From: Methanohalophilus portucalensis
Lineage (GTDB): Archaea; Halobacteriota; Methanosarcinia; Methanosarcinales; Methanosarcinaceae
Direction of reading: 5' to 3'
Length of the DNA: 64,000 nucleotides
Assembly: GCF_002761295.1 (NCBI RefSeq)
Contig: NZ_CP017881.1
Location: 681,087-745,086 of the forward strand
Shown here: positions 61,913 through 64,000 of the stretch, piece by piece
Layout of the letters: every line of letters begins with the position of its first letter
Position numbering within the stretch: position 1 is the first letter of the stretch
Program-made: the position numbers and the translations under genes
The notes under the pieces: generated by a model
Seen by the model: the letters and a program-made list of their open reading frames with translations, nothing else
What the model was told of the DNA's origin: nothing
Databases searched by the model: none

Positions 61913-62711
61913 CTTTTCTCCCCACAAAATTGAGTATGTCCCTGTGGGCATGTCCGTTTGATGCTATCATGGAAAGCCTGTTTACAACACTATCCTGAAG
62001 GTGTAACTCTGTACCTTTTCCGTTAGTTACCATGCCATTTGTTTCTTCAAGGATAAGTTTTCCTGCAGCAACATCAATCAGCCTCAGTGAATTTCTGATA
62101 TCTACAAAAGCATCAAGTTTGCCGCAGGCAACATAGCAGAGTTCAAGGGCTACGCTTCCCAGTATCCGAACCCTTCTTACTTTTCTTGAAAGTTCCAGGG
62201 TATGTTCCACATTGTTATGATAACCATAAAGGCTGACACTGAAATTTTTTAATAGTTTTCTGTTGGATGTATTTATTGGTTCGCCATTTAGATATGCTCC
62301 TCCTCCTTTATATGCATGGTATATATCACCTGTGCAGAGGTTTTTAACATATCCAAAGTAGATTGAAGAAAGATCCGCATTGCCAATAGCAATGGAAGTT
62401 GAATAAAAAGGGATTCCATGGGCTGCATTATATGTGCCGTCAAGAGGGTCAATTATAAAAGTTATTTCAGGTTTTTTATCAGGAATATATTCCCCATATT
62501 CTTCACTGAGGATGCGGCAATTGCCATAACTTTTCAACACTTCAAAAATTGCCTTTTCAGCCCTGTCATCGATCAGCCTTGTGCGGGTCCCATCTGCTCC
62601 CATATAAACAGATTGATATGCTTTTCTTTTTCCGACAAGGTCTTTTATGGATTCGTTAGCCTCTTTTGAAGCATGGTTGCAAACTTCAAGAAGGCTTTGT
62701 ATCGATTGCAT
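61899..62711 (-). CDS. Inositol monophosphatase/fructose-1,6-bisphosphatase family
   Basis: Lithium-sensitive Mg-dependent phosphatase of 270 residues. The metal motif FIIDPLDGTYNAAHG is clear, with EEYGE (an early Glu) and a later DVAAGKLILEE. Archaeal members act on both inositol phosphate and fructose 1,6-bisphosphate, giving gluconeogenic or inositol-lipid functions. Upstream partner of nadK, overlapping it. Gene order with GAPDH 13 bp before it suggests a central carbon unit. Confidence 0.88.
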   Translation of the reverse strand: MQSIQSLLEVCNHASKEANESIKDLVGKRKAYQSVYMGADGTRTRLIDDRAEKAIFEVLKSYGNCRILSEEYGEYIPDKKPEITFIIDPLDGTYNAAHGIPFYSTSIAIGNADLSSIYFGYVKNLCTGDIYHAYKGGGAYLNGEPINTSNRKLLKNFSVSLYGYHNNVEHTLELSRKVRRVRILGSVALELCYVACGKLDAFVDIRNSLRLIDVAAGKLILEETNGMVTNGKGTELHLQDSVVNRLSMIASNGHAHRDILNFVGRKDESK

Positions 62712-62724
62712 AAAAAGATGGGTA

Positions 62725-63729
62725 TTAGATACCCATTGCTTTGTTAGTTTTTGATACGGACTTTGTTCCGTCCTTTTCGATTTCCATCATAGCACGTATT
62801 GCATCGATATTTTCGGGAATCACATCTGATTCCTGATGGATTCCCTGGAAGAAGTATAGTTCTCCTTCATATATCGTGATAGATTCGTTCCATACACAGT
62901 TTTCCCACATGTCACACCTTGGGCGGTTCATATCACGAGCCATTTCCATTACCTCGGCCGTGGAAGTTATTCCCTGTCCGACAAAACGCACACGGGACTG
63001 TCTGGCCAGTAAAGCTTCTACTTCTTCTGCCGTACATTCGCTATTCAGTTCCATGTTGACAGTGTGCAGGTGCATAAGTGTAGTAGGAAGTTTCACAGCT
63101 GTAGTAGCGATATCGATGCCGGGGAGGACGGTTTTGACATCCGGGCCGTGATGGGAAGGCAGTTTAATGGGATTGGGAACAATAGCATTGATCGGTCCTT
63201 TCTTGATATCCCCGGGGTCAGCAGCCCTTCTCATCAGGGTCACTCTTGCTTTGTTTACTCCAAATTCGTCATCAAGAGGTTTGATGACTCTGCAGAGACC
63301 GGTCGTATTACAGGATACTACCCGTACAAAATCCCTTCCGATTGCTTCTTCATAATTGCTCTGTGCATTGAATGAACAACCTGCAAGTTCGTGGTCTTCC
63401 CCGCCCTGCCAGATAGCTTTGACACCTGCTTTTTCGTAAATTGATTTGTTCTTTTCACCAATTCCGCCGGGTGTACAGTCTACAACGACATCTGCTCTTT
63501 CAAGCATATCGTCAATGGAACCTTCAACTTCAAGGTTTGCCTTTTCCATCCCCTTTATTCTATCTTCAGGTGCAAACACATCATATCCCTTTTTCTTTGC
63601 CATAAAAGCTTCAAAATTAGGGCGGGTCTTTGCTACTCCAATTATTTCCATGTCGTCCTGGACGCTTACAGCGTCTGCAACTCTCTTTCCGATGGTTCCG
63701 TAACCGTTTATTGCAACTTTGACTGTCAT
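62725..63729 (-). CDS. gap: Glyceraldehyde-3-phosphate dehydrogenase, archaeal type II
   Basis: Archaeal phosphorylating GAPDH (mostly NADP-using) of gluconeogenesis. The 334 residues have AINGYGTIGKRVADA at the start, the catalytic Cys in VVSCNTTGLCR, and RRAADPGDIKKGPINAI and HHGPDVKTVLPG. AAGGT lies 6-7 nt before the ATG at 63729, and a TATA-like TATATAG (63751-63757) precedes it. It is followed by the phosphatase and NAD kinase genes, forming a plausible three-gene unit. Confidence 0.94.
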   Translation of the reverse strand: MTVKVAINGYGTIGKRVADAVSVQDDMEIIGVAKTRPNFEAFMAKKKGYDVFAPEDRIKGMEKANLEVEGSIDDMLERADVVVDCTPGGIGEKNKSIYEKAGVKAIWQGGEDHELAGCSFNAQSNYEEAIGRDFVRVVSCNTTGLCRVIKPLDDEFGVNKARVTLMRRAADPGDIKKGPINAIVPNPIKLPSHHGPDVKTVLPGIDIATTAVKLPTTLMHLHTVNMELNSECTAEEVEALLARQSRVRFVGQGITSTAEVMEMARDMNRPRCDMWENCVWNESITIYEGELYFFQGIHQESDVIPENIDAIRAMMEIEKDGTKSVSKTNKAMGI

Positions 63730-63802
63730 TTTATGTACCTTCCCTGTAGTGTCGGCTATATACAGTTAAAGGGATTTGATCCTATTCCCCCGGTTTTGAT
63801 AT

Positions 63803-63997
63803 TTAATCATTTCCGAGTATTATAAGCTCTCCCTTTGAGAAATTGATTTCCTTTATAGAACCCTGAACATTTTCTCTTTCACCGAATATGCCTGTAAGTT
63901 CAATTTCATCTCCTTCCACAATTACACGTGTAGTTGACTCCATAATAATATCTCTATTTCCTTCTCCCCTTTCCAGAACCGCTTTTAGTTCACACAT
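63803..63997 (-). CDS. cooT: CooT-like nickel-binding protein
   Basis: Small protein of 64 residues with the pattern MCELKAVLERGEGNRDIIME followed by a beta-rich sequence (RVIVEGDEIELTGIFGERENVQGSIKEI). It resembles CooT, which binds one nickel ion at Cys2 and supports CODH maturation in Rhodospirillum rubrum. Here Cys2 is present. The gene stands apart from the cdh operon by about 6 kb but on the same strand. The first ATG at 63997 has no clear ribosome site within the window, and an upstream part of the transcript may be cut off. Confidence 0.7.
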   Translation of the reverse strand: MCELKAVLERGEGNRDIIMESTTRVIVEGDEIELTGIFGERENVQGSIKEINFSKGELIILGND

Positions 63998-64000
63998 AAC

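Noticed and set aside
1-64000. CRISPR array, rRNA genes and confident tRNA genes
   Set aside because: No regularly spaced repeats of CRISPR type, no rRNA-like conserved blocks and no complete tRNA cloverleaf were noticed in a reading of both strands.

Overview
The window is a dense stretch of a euryarchaeal methanogen chromosome, almost certainly from the Methanosarcinales (family Methanosarcinaceae). The evidence is a complete CODH/acetyl-CoA synthase operon in the order cdhA-B-C, cooC-like, cdhD-E; archaeal-eukaryotic ribosomal proteins (S17e, S19e, L39e, L31e, L18Ae), aIF6, TFE, NMD3, RIO2 and Tsr3; an AksA-type homocitrate synthase (coenzyme B synthesis); and promoters with TATA-like boxes. 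Base composition is moderate to AT-rich and intergenic DNA is AT-rich. A methylotrophic genus such as Methanohalophilus, Methanolobus or Methanococcoides is plausible, but the genus cannot be settled from reading alone.

Layout. 1-10.8 kb: argB (cut by the window edge), RaSEA tRNA enzyme plus GMP synthase PP-loop subunit, RecQ, prepilin peptidase coupled to a hexulose-6-phosphate synthase/RraA fusion, pyrBI, dapAB, S17e, a small membrane protein. 10.9-16.7 kb: purA, then a translation and protein-folding cluster (S19e, PDCD5, PP-loop protein, L39e, L31e, aIF6, L18Ae, prefoldin alpha, FtsY). 16.7-19.5 kb: trpCBA on the opposite strand, with a striking phased repeat at its promoter. 19.5-27.5 kb: two unknown genes, a lone archaellin, thioredoxin and thioredoxin reductase, DUF2111, RIO2, DUF460 nuclease, DUF2148, MobA. 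27.5-33.1 kb: beta-CASP nuclease, topoisomerase I, LOG-like protein, Tsr3, a probable small RNA gene, PPP phosphatase. 33.2-36.6 kb: DUF5518, SfsA, and a FetAB-type ABC exporter with short inverted-repeat elements on both sides, plus an untracked 45-residue lysine-rich protein. 36.6-40.8 kb: PHP phosphoesterase, HD protein, TFE, ATP-grasp ligase, NMD3.

40.8-47.3 kb is the most unusual part: a palindrome-bearing promoter, a DUF2162 membrane protein, an ExbB/TolQ-type channel, a DUF2149 protein that looks like an ExbD/TolR partner, and a 1438-residue CobN-family chelatase with a signal peptide, Ser/Thr-rich stalk and C-terminal membrane anchor, i.e. displayed outside the cell. I read it as a candidate proton-motive-force-powered surface (de)chelatase for metal or metallo-tetrapyrrole acquisition.

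47.4-64 kb: asd, a DUF362 ferredoxin-like protein, the CODH/ACS operon with a structured leader and a clear terminator, a zinc-finger rhomboid protease, an orphan gene, a NYN nuclease, aksA, NAD kinase, inositol/fructose phosphatase, type II GAPDH and a CooT-like nickel protein at the end. Cobalt, nickel and iron handling (CobN system, CooC, CooT, FetAB) recurs and fits an organism whose carbon metabolism depends on corrinoid and nickel enzymes. Convergent genes are packed tightly (0-14 bp gaps or overlaps). No rRNA, confident tRNA gene or CRISPR array was seen.
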